From: Paenibacillus sp. FSL R5-0341
GTDB taxonomy: Bacteria; Bacillota; Bacilli; Paenibacillales; Paenibacillaceae
DNA length: 64,000 nt
Assembly (NCBI RefSeq): GCF_037975235.1
Contig: NZ_CP150241.1
Location: 5,208,001 to 5,272,000, forward strand
Direction: 5' to 3'
This document shows, piece by piece, positions 33,036-41,497 of the stretch. How positions within the stretch are numbered: position 1 is the stretch's first letter; each line of letters opens with the position of its first letter. Position numbers and translations under genes: made by a program. The notes below the pieces were generated by a model. It made no database searches. It was not told the DNA's origin and saw nothing but the letters and a program-made list of their open reading frames with translations.

Positions 33036-34679
33036 TTAGGGCTGAATGCGGACGTCGTTAAAGAGTGGATACCCCAGTGAATCGAACTTGATGCCTTCGA
33101 CCTTTTTGGATGCTGCGACGGTATAAGGGAATACATAGATCGGCAAAATTACCGCTTGCTCAATCAGGTATTGTTGAATCTGATTGTAGATCTCGACACG
33201 TTTATCCGCGTCACTCTCAACGGCTCCCTGCTCCAGCAGTTCATCAATCTTCGGATCAGACAAACCGGACAATGTCGGACGCTGACCCTCTGCACTCGTA
33301 TGATAAAAGGCATACAATGCATTTGGATCGGAGTTAACCTGGCTGTTGCCATAGAGATCGTAATCCCAGTTCTGATAGATGACCGTTGCGATGTCTTTTG
33401 TAATTTCCACTTCAACTGCGATGCCTACCTGCTTCAGCTGTTGCTGGATAATGGCGGCAATGTCGTTGCGTTTCTCCCGATTGGGCGAACCATCGACATA
33501 ACGTAGGGTCAGTTTCTGGCCGTCTTTGGCACGAATGCCGTCAGCGCCCTTCACCCAGCCTTGTTCATCGAGCAGCTGATTGGCTTTGTTGATGTCCGGG
33601 TTAATGCTTCCTTCCAGCGATGCATCATAACCCAGAATTCCAGGAGACAGTGCAGACCACGCACGTTCGTAGTTGCCCAGATACAATGTTTTGACAATCG
33701 ATTCCACATCTACGGCGGATTGTACCGCCTGCCTTACTTTCACATCATCCCAAGGCGCTTTGCGCAGATTGAAAAAGAGTGTATATGGTAATCCCACCGT
33801 GTTAGCCTGTAACAGTTGCTGGTTCGGATCGTTTTTCAATGCAGCGATATTTTGCGGTGGAACGGTCTCGGCAGCGAGTACCTGACCACTTTGTACACTT
33901 CCGATGCGTGTCGCTTCTTCCGGTACAATTTTGAATGTGATCGTATCCACATGTGGCGCAGCTTTATTTTCAACCGTCTCAGGTCCCCAGTTGTAATCCT
34001 TGTTCTTGGCAACGACGATATCCGCATTTTCATCCCATTTCACAAAGGTATACGGACCTGTGCCCACCGGATTTTTACCCAGCTGGTCGCCATATTTTTG
34101 GGCAGCTGTAGGGGATACGATCCCCAGAAGCGCCTGACTCAAGTTGCCAAGAAAGGCTTGCGATGGCGATTCCAGATTTACCTTAATGGTATATTCATCA
34201 ATGACCTCGGAGGAGCTGTAGGGTCTAATCAGGGCAAGGGAATTGGCAGCTTTGGTGGCCGGATCGATCACCCGGTCCAGATTGTATTTCACGGCTTCCG
34301 CATTAAACGGTGTGCCATCGTGGAACTTCACGCCTTCACGCAGCTTGAACGTATAACTCTTGCCGTCCTCGGATACGCTCCATTCCGTGGCGAGCCACGG
34401 TTTGATGGAACCATCCGGCAACTGTACTACCAGATTGTCATAGATCGTGCGAATAGCACGTACAGCCACGGCAAGACCACTGCGATGAGGGTCAAGTGAA
34501 TCCGGCGATGTAGCGAGGGCAAAGGTTAAGTTGCCCCCTTCCGCTGACCCGGCCTGATCCCCGCCCGAAGCCTGTGCTGCACCGTTCGTGCTGCCTCCCG
34601 CCGCTCCGCAACCGGATAATACCATCACCAATACTGCTGCCAATGCCATATATTTCATCCATGAGATAGACCTGTTCAT
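33036..34679 (-). CDS. Peptide-type ABC transporter binding lipoprotein
   Basis: A 547-residue family 5 solute-binding lipoprotein: signal peptide ending LSGCG, then LTFALATSPDSLDPHRSG, DGKSYTFKLREGVKFHDGTPFNAEAVKYNL, and a C-terminal lobe with NWDYDLYGNSQVNSDPN. It is the first of three transporter genes (binding protein, DppB-like, DppC-like). AGGGGGAAG lies upstream of the ATG. The ligand is unknown; the sulfur context suggests S-modified cysteine or small peptides. Confidence 0.88.
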   Translation of the reverse strand: MNRSISWMKYMALAAVLVMVLSGCGAAGGSTNGAAQASGGDQAGSAEGGNLTFALATSPDSLDPHRSGLAVAVRAIRTIYDNLVVQLPDGSIKPWLATEWSVSEDGKSYTFKLREGVKFHDGTPFNAEAVKYNLDRVIDPATKAANSLALIRPYSSSEVIDEYTIKVNLESPSQAFLGNLSQALLGIVSPTAAQKYGDQLGKNPVGTGPYTFVKWDENADIVVAKNKDYNWGPETVENKAAPHVDTITFKIVPEEATRIGSVQSGQVLAAETVPPQNIAALKNDPNQQLLQANTVGLPYTLFFNLRKAPWDDVKVRQAVQSAVDVESIVKTLYLGNYERAWSALSPGILGYDASLEGSINPDINKANQLLDEQGWVKGADGIRAKDGQKLTLRYVDGSPNREKRNDIAAIIQQQLKQVGIAVEVEITKDIATVIYQNWDYDLYGNSQVNSDPNALYAFYHTSAEGQRPTLSGLSDPKIDELLEQGAVESDADKRVEIYNQIQQYLIEQAVILPIYVFPYTVAASKKVEGIKFDSLGYPLFNDVRIQP

Positions 34680-34739
34680 ATCGCTTCCCCCTCTGTGTAT
34701 ACAGGTGTCATTAAATTAATGTTTATACCCAATACTTGA

Positions 34740-34754
34740 TATTCCCTATGAGTT
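34740..34754 (-). promoter_or_regulatory. AACTCATAGGGAATA motif upstream of binding-protein gene
   Basis: This minus-strand motif recurs, one base shorter, at 36289-36302 upstream of the LLM monooxygenase. GGAATA within an AT-rich dyad is reminiscent of a CymR half-site, the cysteine-metabolism repressor of Bacillus. Function is inferred only from repetition and context. Confidence 0.35.
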
Positions 34755-34852
34755 AAGTCGGTTTTAAGACAGTACAAAACGTAGTAAGTGACTTTATTAC
34801 CGGTTCGAGAAAACAGCCAGACAAAATCAGATGCTCGTTCGCTCCCTATCCG

Positions 34853-36196
34853 TTATGCCAAATCAGATACGACTTGCTCCTTCGCAGCCGTATAACGGTT
34901 AACCGGAATTTGCACCCCAAGGTTACCTCGCAATGTATCGTGCTCATAGTCCGTACGATACAGGCCGCGTTCTTGCAGAATCGGAACAACGAGTTCCACA
35001 AAATCAGACAACCCACTTGGCAGCTCGGAAGCAATAATGAAGCCATCCGCCGCTTCTGTCTCGAACCATTCCTGAATCTTGTCAGCAACCTGCTCCGGTG
35101 TGCCCAGGAATTTGCTTCGCGGTGTTGCTGCCCGCAGAGCCACTTCACGCAACGTCAATCCTTGCTCCTTGGCATCCTTCTTGATCTTGTCCGTGCCACT
35201 GCGGAAACTGTTGCTTCCAATGCCATTCAGTTCCGGGAACGGTTCATCCAGCGGATATTGGGAGAAATCATGATGTTCGAAGAAACGACCCAGGTAATCC
35301 AGCGCTTTGTCGATGGTGACCAAGCTTGCGATCTCCTGATATTTCTGTTCAGCTTCCTCTTCCGTCCGTCCAACAATAGGATTGATGCCTGGCAGAATGA
35401 CAATATCCTGGGAAGAACGTCCGTAGGAAGCCGCCCGTGTTTTGACATCCTTATAGAATGCCTGCGCATCTTCAATTGTATCGTGTCCAGTAAAGACAGC
35501 ATCTGCTTCTTGTGCTGCCAGCGTTTTGCCATCTTCCGATGAACCTGCCTGGAAAATTACCGGCTGTCCTTGCCGTGAACGGGCAATATTAAGCGGACCT
35601 TGTACGGAAAAAAACTCTCCTTCATGATTAAGCGTGTGCAGTTTGGATGGGTCGAAGAATACACCGCTCTCTTTGTCTCTTACAAAGGCATCATCTTCCC
35701 AAGAGTCCCACAACCCTTTGGTTACCTGTAAATATTCCGCGGCAATTCGATAACGTTCCGGATGCGTAGGGTGACTGCTCTTACTGTAGTTCTTCGCTGT
35801 ACCTTCGAGCGGAGAGGTTACTACGTTCCAGCCTGCACGGCCATCACTGATCTGATCGAGGGAACCGAACTGTCTGGCTACGGTGAAGGGATCACTATAG
35901 GATGTCGAGAGGGTACCCACCAGTCCAATCCGTGAAGTAACGGCAGCCAAGGCGGACAAGATACTGATCGGTTCGAAGCGATTCAGGAAATGGGGAATGG
36001 ATTTCTCGGTAATATACAGACCGTCTGCGATAAAAACAAGATCGAACTTGCCTTCCTCCGCTTTCAGTGCCTGACGCTTGTAGAATCCAAAGTTGACGCT
36101 GGCATCCGACAGAACCTCCGGGTGTCTCCAAGTGGTATTGCTTCCTCCAACCCCATGAATAATGGCTCCAAATTTCAAACTGCGTTTCGCTGTCAT
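34853..36196 (-). CDS. LLM monooxygenase, NtaA/SnaA/DszA type (YtnJ/CmoJ-like)
   Basis: A flavin-dependent monooxygenase of about 447 residues with LKFGAIIHGVGGS, FVADGLYI-type segment (LVFIADGLYI), FEPISILSALAAVTSRIGLVGT, GRAGWNVVTSP, and PVIFQAGSSEDGKTLAAQEADAVF. This group oxidises S-alkyl or chelator substrates with FMNH2. In B. subtilis YtnJ (CmoJ) de-alkylates S-modified cysteine. The start is the ATG at 36196; a GTG six bases upstream is possible. A good promoter with an upstream activator-like motif precedes it. Confidence 0.88.
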   Translation of the reverse strand: MTAKRSLKFGAIIHGVGGSNTTWRHPEVLSDASVNFGFYKRQALKAEEGKFDLVFIADGLYITEKSIPHFLNRFEPISILSALAAVTSRIGLVGTLSTSYSDPFTVARQFGSLDQISDGRAGWNVVTSPLEGTAKNYSKSSHPTHPERYRIAAEYLQVTKGLWDSWEDDAFVRDKESGVFFDPSKLHTLNHEGEFFSVQGPLNIARSRQGQPVIFQAGSSEDGKTLAAQEADAVFTGHDTIEDAQAFYKDVKTRAASYGRSSQDIVILPGINPIVGRTEEEAEQKYQEIASLVTIDKALDYLGRFFEHHDFSQYPLDEPFPELNGIGSNSFRSGTDKIKKDAKEQGLTLREVALRAATPRSKFLGTPEQVADKIQEWFETEAADGFIIASELPSGLSDFVELVVPILQERGLYRTDYEHDTLRGNLGVQIPVNRYTAAKEQVVSDLA

Positions 36197-36288
36197 GTTC
36201 ACTCCGCCTTCCTTGGATTAAAATCTTCAAAAAAATGATCAAGGGCCAATCTGAACTGATTACGTATACGAATTAACTGAAAGTTAAC

Positions 36289-36302
36289 TATTCCTATGAG
36301 TT
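36289..36302 (-). promoter_or_regulatory. AACTCATAGGAATA motif in the leader of the LLM gene
   Basis: It is the second occurrence of the motif at 34740-34754. It lies just downstream of the -10 (36324-36329), where a repressor would block transcription. CymR-like control is a guess. Confidence 0.35.
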
Positions 36303-36323
36303 TGGTTTGTTTTAATTTCACAA

Positions 36324-36379
36324 ATCTTATCACTGCCCTGCAAAAGGGTCAACAGCGCGACTAATAGATTTTTTCTATA
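36324..36379 (-). promoter_or_regulatory. Promoter of LLM gene with upstream activator box
   Basis: On the minus strand TATAG-N6-TCTATTAG (36361-36379) is followed after eight bases by TTGACC (36347-36352), a 17-base spacer and TAAGAT (36324-36329). The same box, with identical internal and promoter spacing, occurs before the glutaredoxin-like gene. The position just upstream of -35 suits LysR-type activation. Confidence 0.7.
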
Positions 36380-36518
36380 TGTGTATTGAAGATGTGAATT
36401 AGAACCATTTACATCTCATCAAGCGTTGAGTTATGAACGTTCCAGCAGCTGCACAAATGCGATCTTGCATCATGCAGCAGCCGGAACGGCTTGCTCCAAA
36501 GGTATATATCGACGCCCG

Positions 36519-36797
36519 TTAGACCGCTGCCGCTTCGTCCGCTCGTGCCAGAAGTTCAGCCAGCTTCTCCAGATCAGGTTCCAGCAAAGCTTCAAACTTG
36601 CCGTCCCCTCCCACTTCAATCACGGGTACATGCCGAATGCCATATTTTGCTTCAAGCACATCTCGCAGCACGTCATTACCCTGCACTTCAATGTTCTCGA
36701 AAGGCTGGTTTCGCTCTGTCAGAAATGCTTTTACTTCCCCGCAAAAATGACAGCCTGTTTTGCTCCACAGCACGACTTTTTTGGTTGATGATGACAT
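36519..36797 (-). CDS. Glutaredoxin-like protein (YtnI/CmoI-like)
   Basis: A thioredoxin-fold protein of about 92 residues with the redox motif CHFC (SKTGCHFCGEVKAFL), the cis-Pro segment HVPVIEVGG, and a C-terminal helix. The B. subtilis ytmI operon has a similar glutaredoxin-like gene (ytnI) needed for cysteine salvage. The start at 36797 is taken because AGGAGG lies seven bases before it. Its promoter carries two tandem copies of the putative LysR box. Confidence 0.82.
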   Translation of the reverse strand: MSSSTKKVVLWSKTGCHFCGEVKAFLTERNQPFENIEVQGNDVLRDVLEAKYGIRHVPVIEVGGDGKFEALLEPDLEKLAELLARADEAAAV

Positions 36798-36898
36798 CGA
36801 CATACCTCCTGGTTGGTTTTAAAATTAAGATCTGAGCGATGGATGACGAATCCCCTAGACCTTCAATTCCCATCTGTTAAATAAGAATTATGGCTATA

Positions 36899-36927
36899 AA
36901 TGTACTCCTGCACCCTTCAGGCGTCAA
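36899..36927 (-). promoter_or_regulatory. Promoter of glutaredoxin-like gene
   Basis: TTGACG and TACATT are separated by 17 bases on the minus strand. The -35 hexamer is the end of the first 37-bp repeat copy, so the repeats sit at activator positions. Confidence 0.65.
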
Positions 36928-36996
36928 TGGATCTGCTAATAGAATAAACCTATAGCTAAGTCAATGGATCTGCTAATAGAATAAACCTATAGCTAA
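36923..36996. repeat. Two tandem 37-bp repeats carrying the activator box
   Basis: The unit GTCAATGGATCTGCTAATAG followed by AATAAACCTATAGCTAA occurs twice head to tail with period 37. Each copy holds one TATAG-N6-TCTATTAG box (36936-36954 and 36973-36991, minus strand). Duplicated operators next to -35 suggest cooperative activator binding. Confidence 0.85.
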
Positions 36997-37035
36997 ATAG
37001 AAAGATTAAATTTTAAATTTGAAAGATGAATGATT

Positions 37036-38004
37036 TCACATCAATGATTCGCTATTGGCCCTCCAAACCTGTTCAAGAGCTTGTTTCGCTAATGTAGTGT
37101 AAAACTCGATCTGATCCGGACTTCGATCTATGGCCCACCTCAGGGTATCAAACGCTTTCAACAGCAAAACATACCTCGCTTGATTCAGTTCATGTTCCTG
37201 CTCTTGTACACTTGTCCCATAACCTTCTAAAAACGCTTTCAGTTCTTCGTTGTCAGGACCCTCTCCCCGTAGCTGGCATTGCAAGAGTTGAATGATATCC
37301 CCATACGGCGTGACGGTGACCTCCGCATTTCCCCAGTCCAGAAGGGTAATCTCTCCTGTCAAACTTACGATTGTATTCTTCAAAGAGAGATCGCCATGGC
37401 ATAAGCCAAAGCGGAATTTTTGTATTTTCATTTGTTCGAATAATTGCCTTACGACCTGTGATTCCTCCATCGTCATCACACCAAGCTCGATCAGCGGGTC
37501 TTGCTCCGTCAGACTATTGATATTGTATTGCACATATCCTTGCCAGCTGCCATCTGATCCTGCATGCGGGGGAGAGTAAAATCGATCCTGTACAGAATTG
37601 TGCAGATCCCTTCCGAAACCTGTAACGGGGATGGATTGCAAAAGTTGAGTATACTCACCAAGTTTCCTCCAGATCATGGACGGGGGCACTGTCGTATCCA
37701 ATCCGTTATCCCCTTCCACAACCGTTTGAATCATATAGGCATGTTCAGCGTTGACCCCAACGGATAATGTTTCTGGCCCAGGAATACCGGCACTCGTTGC
37801 TCGTTCGATGCACCATTTTTCTTTCAAAAAGGTGGGATATGTATCTGGATTATTCATCCGTACAATCACTTTATGACTTGCCGTTTCCACCAGGCAGACC
37901 TGATTAACAAAACCTTTACCCACGATATGATGTGAGCATGTTACTTTTTCCAGCAAAAAATCACTGGCAATCTGTTCGGCTTGGTTAACTATAGAATTCT
38001 TCAC
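37036..38004 (-). CDS. Aminoglycoside phosphotransferase-like kinase
   Basis: A 322-residue APH-family protein with the Brenner-type catalytic loop CHGDLSLKNTIV and the metal-binding LLDWGNAEV (usually DxD/DWE). The N-lobe has KVIVRMNNPD as the ATP-binding strand. Members phosphorylate small alcohols such as aminoglycosides, choline, homoserine or sugars; the substrate here cannot be told. The GTG start follows GGGAGG. It lies just after the six-gene glycan operon on the same strand, and could act on a sugar there, which is inference. Confidence 0.8.
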   Translation of the reverse strand: MKNSIVNQAEQIASDFLLEKVTCSHHIVGKGFVNQVCLVETASHKVIVRMNNPDTYPTFLKEKWCIERATSAGIPGPETLSVGVNAEHAYMIQTVVEGDNGLDTTVPPSMIWRKLGEYTQLLQSIPVTGFGRDLHNSVQDRFYSPPHAGSDGSWQGYVQYNINSLTEQDPLIELGVMTMEESQVVRQLFEQMKIQKFRFGLCHGDLSLKNTIVSLTGEITLLDWGNAEVTVTPYGDIIQLLQCQLRGEGPDNEELKAFLEGYGTSVQEQEHELNQARYVLLLKAFDTLRWAIDRSPDQIEFYTTLAKQALEQVWRANSESLM

Positions 38005-38103
38005 GGTGCATCCTCCCTGTCCCTATCTCATGATCCCAAGTTACGCTTGATGATAACTGCGTTGGTCATAGTGTAAAAGGAAATGGATGATCTTTCAATT
38101 ATT

Positions 38104-38165
38104 CGGATGCGGAATGAGTCAGAGCGATTATACTGGATACCGCTACATCTTCCATTCCGCATCAT
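38104..38165. terminator. Inverted repeat between APH-like gene and glycan operon
   Basis: GATGCGGAATG and CATTCCGCATC form 11-bp arms around a 40-base loop. It follows the last gene of the glycan operon. The T-tract is weak, so it may be a transcript 3' end processor rather than a classical terminator. Confidence 0.4.
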
Positions 38166-38197
38166 GCTGCTGATCTGGACAAACAGATCGCCTGACA

Positions 38198-39877
38198 TTA
38201 CAGATCTGGGTTCAAAAGCTGAGGTGGGGCGATAATGGGCCAGCCTTCTTCCATCGAATTCAGTTGGTCCGCAGACACACTGACAATATGCCCGGAATTT
38301 ACACCCCAACGTTCTGCGGCATATACGGATACAAATCGTCTGCGCTTGCCTCCGCTAATCTGATATCGAATCTCGGGTGCATCCACTGCGGCAACAATAC
38401 TTCCTTCTGCCCAGCCATTCGGAGAACCTTGAACCGCTGTCGTATGCACCTGATGCGACTCCAGCGGCCATCCTTGCACGTCCCCCGCTGATATCAGTGC
38501 TTCTCCGGCAGGAATGGCGAGCAGATCCGGTTTGGCAACCTGAACAGGAGATATTCCACGCGGTACAGGGATGTTCAACTTACGCCGCCGTCCGCCGGTT
38601 AAGGTATAGACATCGCCTTTGGCATCGGACAGGAACGATCCTTCCGGGTAGAAGTCACTGCTGCGTCTGAACTGTAATGCTGGATCTTGGCTACCCTGCG
38701 TTGAGATTCGCTGGCGCGGATCGATTGGGTTTGTATCTCTGTCCTCTTGTTGACCGGATGGGGTACCAGAGCTTTGTCGTTTCGCCATGCGGGTAGTTTC
38801 GGCAACCAGCGTATGAGGATCTCCCCACTTTTGGCTATAAAACTGCTCGTTATCCTTGTTCACTACAGCAAAGTCCTGCTCACCCAAGGCTTTCATGCTG
38901 ACACTTCCAAAGTGATGGATAAAGGCATCCCCCGCTACCGCAAGCTGGTATCCTGCCAGTTTCACCCGGATGATCCAGTCGTCATCTTCGAAATTACCCA
39001 CGGCATACCCTTCATCCAAATAACCTACCCGCTCCAACAGTTCCCGTGAGAACAGCCAGCAGAATCCGACGAGTCGATCGGTCATTCGGTGTTTCTCTGC
39101 ATCTGGACGATTATGTGTGGTGGCAAAAGACCACATGTCCTCGACCTCACGGTACGGAACCTTAATTTGCTGATCCCCGCCAATATAGTTGGTCACCGGG
39201 CCCACCACACCAATCTGTGGATCACTGGCAAGACAAGTCATCATGTTATCCAGCCAGCCTGGAGTAACCAGCGTGTCGTTGTTCAGTACGATAATATGTC
39301 GTCCTCTCGCCATCATCAGCCCATGATTGACACCTCCGGCAAACCCTCGGTTCTGATCCAGGGCAGCCACCCTCACCATGCCGCCTTTGCGGAGCATCGC
39401 CTCAGCAGTTCCATCCTTGGAGGCATTATCCACGACTATGATTTCGAAGGGGGCCGGGGTATGCTTTTCGATACTGGACACACATTGCAGCACATACTCC
39501 CGCTGATTGTACGTGGGAATAATGATGCTAACTCCTTCAAAAACAAGACCAAACGAGCCCTGTCCCTGGCGGACACCTTCGTCATAGCCTCTGTGATAAC
39601 CCTGTTTGTATAGTTTGGCGCCCTTGGCTGTGCGTTTACTTTTGCCCTTGCGTCTGGATTTCCGTGTTGAACGACTACCTGCTGCATGCAGAACTGCCAT
39701 TTCAGGTTCCGAGACATCTTGCTGTGTGGCACGGTGGCCCGCTTTTTTGTCGCTGCTTATGCTGCCATTCCGGTTGTGTTCACTACGGCTTTTGTCACTG
39801 CGAGTGACGTTTCGAGCATCAGCCTTGTTGTTATGACCATGACGTCCTTCCCCGCGCTGTTGACCGGGTATGCTCAT
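38198..39877 (-). CDS. GT2 glycosyltransferase with basic/Gly-tetrad N-terminus and C-terminal repeats
   Basis: A protein of about 559 residues. Residues 1-90 are polar and basic (STRKSRRKGKSKRTAKG), followed by glycines every four residues (G93, G97, G101, G105; GYHRGYDEG). The GT2 domain spans about 116-340: VSIIIPTYNQREYV, VDNASKDGTAE, LNNDTLVTPGWLD (DxD-like), and FEDDDWIIR. The C-terminal part (about 400-559) has two related units, GDVYTLTGGRRRKLNIP and EIRYQISGGKRRRFVS, resembling beta-rich surface-binding repeats. It is the last gene of a six-gene operon. The start at 39877 follows GGAGGG. Confidence 0.88.
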   Translation of the reverse strand: MSIPGQQRGEGRHGHNNKADARNVTRSDKSRSEHNRNGSISSDKKAGHRATQQDVSEPEMAVLHAAGSRSTRKSRRKGKSKRTAKGAKLYKQGYHRGYDEGVRQGQGSFGLVFEGVSIIIPTYNQREYVLQCVSSIEKHTPAPFEIIVVDNASKDGTAEAMLRKGGMVRVAALDQNRGFAGGVNHGLMMARGRHIIVLNNDTLVTPGWLDNMMTCLASDPQIGVVGPVTNYIGGDQQIKVPYREVEDMWSFATTHNRPDAEKHRMTDRLVGFCWLFSRELLERVGYLDEGYAVGNFEDDDWIIRVKLAGYQLAVAGDAFIHHFGSVSMKALGEQDFAVVNKDNEQFYSQKWGDPHTLVAETTRMAKRQSSGTPSGQQEDRDTNPIDPRQRISTQGSQDPALQFRRSSDFYPEGSFLSDAKGDVYTLTGGRRRKLNIPVPRGISPVQVAKPDLLAIPAGEALISAGDVQGWPLESHQVHTTAVQGSPNGWAEGSIVAAVDAPEIRYQISGGKRRRFVSVYAAERWGVNSGHIVSVSADQLNSMEEGWPIIAPPQLLNPDL

Positions 39878-39944
39878 GTTGCTCCCTCCATTTCCACTCG
39901 TCCGTGAGGCCAACGCGCACATGACCAGCCCCCGGACGGTCCAC

Positions 39945-41369
39945 CTAGAGTTGAAGCTCTCCTGTTACCAGTTTGTCAGCCAGATGTCCAAAATCCAGAG
40001 CGACCTTGCCGAGTTCACCTGCAATTCGCCGACACAGAATGACCGCCGGAATGCCCGCCGCCACCAGAGCGATATCGAAAGCATGCTCTGCGGTTTGCTG
40101 CATCACCCTCGGAACATCCATGACACCTGCCACTGAACCAATGATGCCTGTGACATGAATACCCCGGCTATGCAGCAGTGCCGCAAGCTCTTCAGCCTGG
40201 CTGCCTATGAGCAGAACTCGTCGCCCTTGCAGTACCGGCAGCACCAAGCCGGACTGATGCAGACTGTAATTGATCGTGGAGCTGGTCAACTTCAGCCGGG
40301 ACCAGTCGATCCCAAAGTGGCGCAATACCGGGAATAGCAGACCCTGGAACGTAGGCGCCCGGGAGATCGGGACGCCAACCCAGTCGGCGGACTGTATGGC
40401 TTCCGCGAGCATCGCGCGGATGTCTGGGGTTGAGCATGGCACCCCTGCATAGGGCAGAAACGGTGCCAGCTCCTGCACTTCCTGGCCTGGCAGCACCGTA
40501 TCGGCTGCCAGGGTGAGCAGTTCGCCATCTCCGAGGCGAACGACAGACAAGGGGCGCTGCGCATCCAGCGCCGCCGTGATGTGGCCAGCCATCTCATGAG
40601 GGCTGGCCAGCCGGGCCAGGCTGGGCGCGTATTGGCGGAATCCCGCCGCGATCAGATCTGCCGCGGCCACGGCAGGCAGAATATGATCCGGCGGGATGTG
40701 CTGCGCCACCAGCGCCTCCCCGCCGGCGAATACGCCGTCGCGGTAGCCCTCGGCGTAGCCGCCGGGCACGGCCTGCGCCTGCACTGCGTGCTCCGCGGGC
40801 TGTGCAGGCGCAGGCAAGCCCTTCGCGCTGCCCGCATTCGCGGCGGCAGCGCCTTCCCGCCCCGCAGGAGCGACACCCTTCGGGAGTGTCGCTTGGCGCG
40901 GGGCGGGGCCAGCACCGCTGGCAGGCATCGCCTGTGGCGTGCTGGCTTGCGGTGCTGGCAGGGGCGCACGGCGCATCGCTGTGCGCTGCTTGGCGCGGGC
41001 AGCGGCACGCCGGCCCCGCGCTGGTGCAGCCCTGCGCCCAGCAGTGGCCTGGCGCAGGCCGGCTTTGCCTTTGCCGGTACGGCTGGCTCTGCCCGCATTG
41101 CTTCCGTTCGCAGGGCCAGCTTTGCCTGCTCTGCCCACAGCACTGCCCGTGCTGCCCGCTTTACCCGCACGGACCTTATGCGCTGCGCCTGCTGATGTCC
41201 CCGCTTTGGTCTGGGTACTCCGTTTCCCAGACTTCACACCTCTGACTCCAGCGGGCCCTGTACCCGTCCCTGCCGGAGTGCCACTGCCCATGAATACCGC
41301 CGGGTGCGTGCCCCGCGGTTTACCTGACACTGAGGCCCCAGTGGACCTGGTAGGTATCGCTACTCTCAC
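39945..41369 (-). CDS. GT-D fold glycosyltransferase with Ala/Lys-rich basic leader
   Basis: A protein of about 474 residues. The first 200 are a low-complexity Ala/Gly/Pro/Lys/Arg segment (KAGKAGSTG, RGRRAAARAKQR) of strikingly high GC. A Gly tetrad follows (G204, G208, G212, G216; GYAEGYRDG). The catalytic domain from about 270 onward shows SVVRLGDGELLTLA, ADWVGVPISRAPTF, RRVLLIGSQAEEL and VTGIIGSVAGVMDVP, which fits the GT-D/DUF1792 type. It follows the RmlA-like gene. The start is the GTG at 41369, seven bases after AAAGGAGG; the ORF upstream of it is non-coding. Confidence 0.85.
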   Translation of the reverse strand: MRVAIPTRSTGASVSGKPRGTHPAVFMGSGTPAGTGTGPAGVRGVKSGKRSTQTKAGTSAGAAHKVRAGKAGSTGSAVGRAGKAGPANGSNAGRASRTGKGKAGLRQATAGRRAAPARGRRAAARAKQRTAMRRAPLPAPQASTPQAMPASGAGPAPRQATLPKGVAPAGREGAAAANAGSAKGLPAPAQPAEHAVQAQAVPGGYAEGYRDGVFAGGEALVAQHIPPDHILPAVAAADLIAAGFRQYAPSLARLASPHEMAGHITAALDAQRPLSVVRLGDGELLTLAADTVLPGQEVQELAPFLPYAGVPCSTPDIRAMLAEAIQSADWVGVPISRAPTFQGLLFPVLRHFGIDWSRLKLTSSTINYSLHQSGLVLPVLQGRRVLLIGSQAEELAALLHSRGIHVTGIIGSVAGVMDVPRVMQQTAEHAFDIALVAAGIPAVILCRRIAGELGKVALDFGHLADKLVTGELQL

Positions 41370-41497
41370 GCCATTTCCTCCTTTGGCATGCACGAGGATT
41401 GTCGCTGCGCAAAGCGCCGGAGCATCCTTCCAGCTCCGGCGCAGGGTGTTCTGCTCCCATGGGGCACCGCACAGCGGCAGCATCAGGCGCATATATT

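Noticed and set aside
36424..36518. Possible SAM (S-box) riboswitch or T-box near the sulfur genes
   Set aside because: The conserved core elements of either riboswitch could not be found; only a weak inverted repeat is present.
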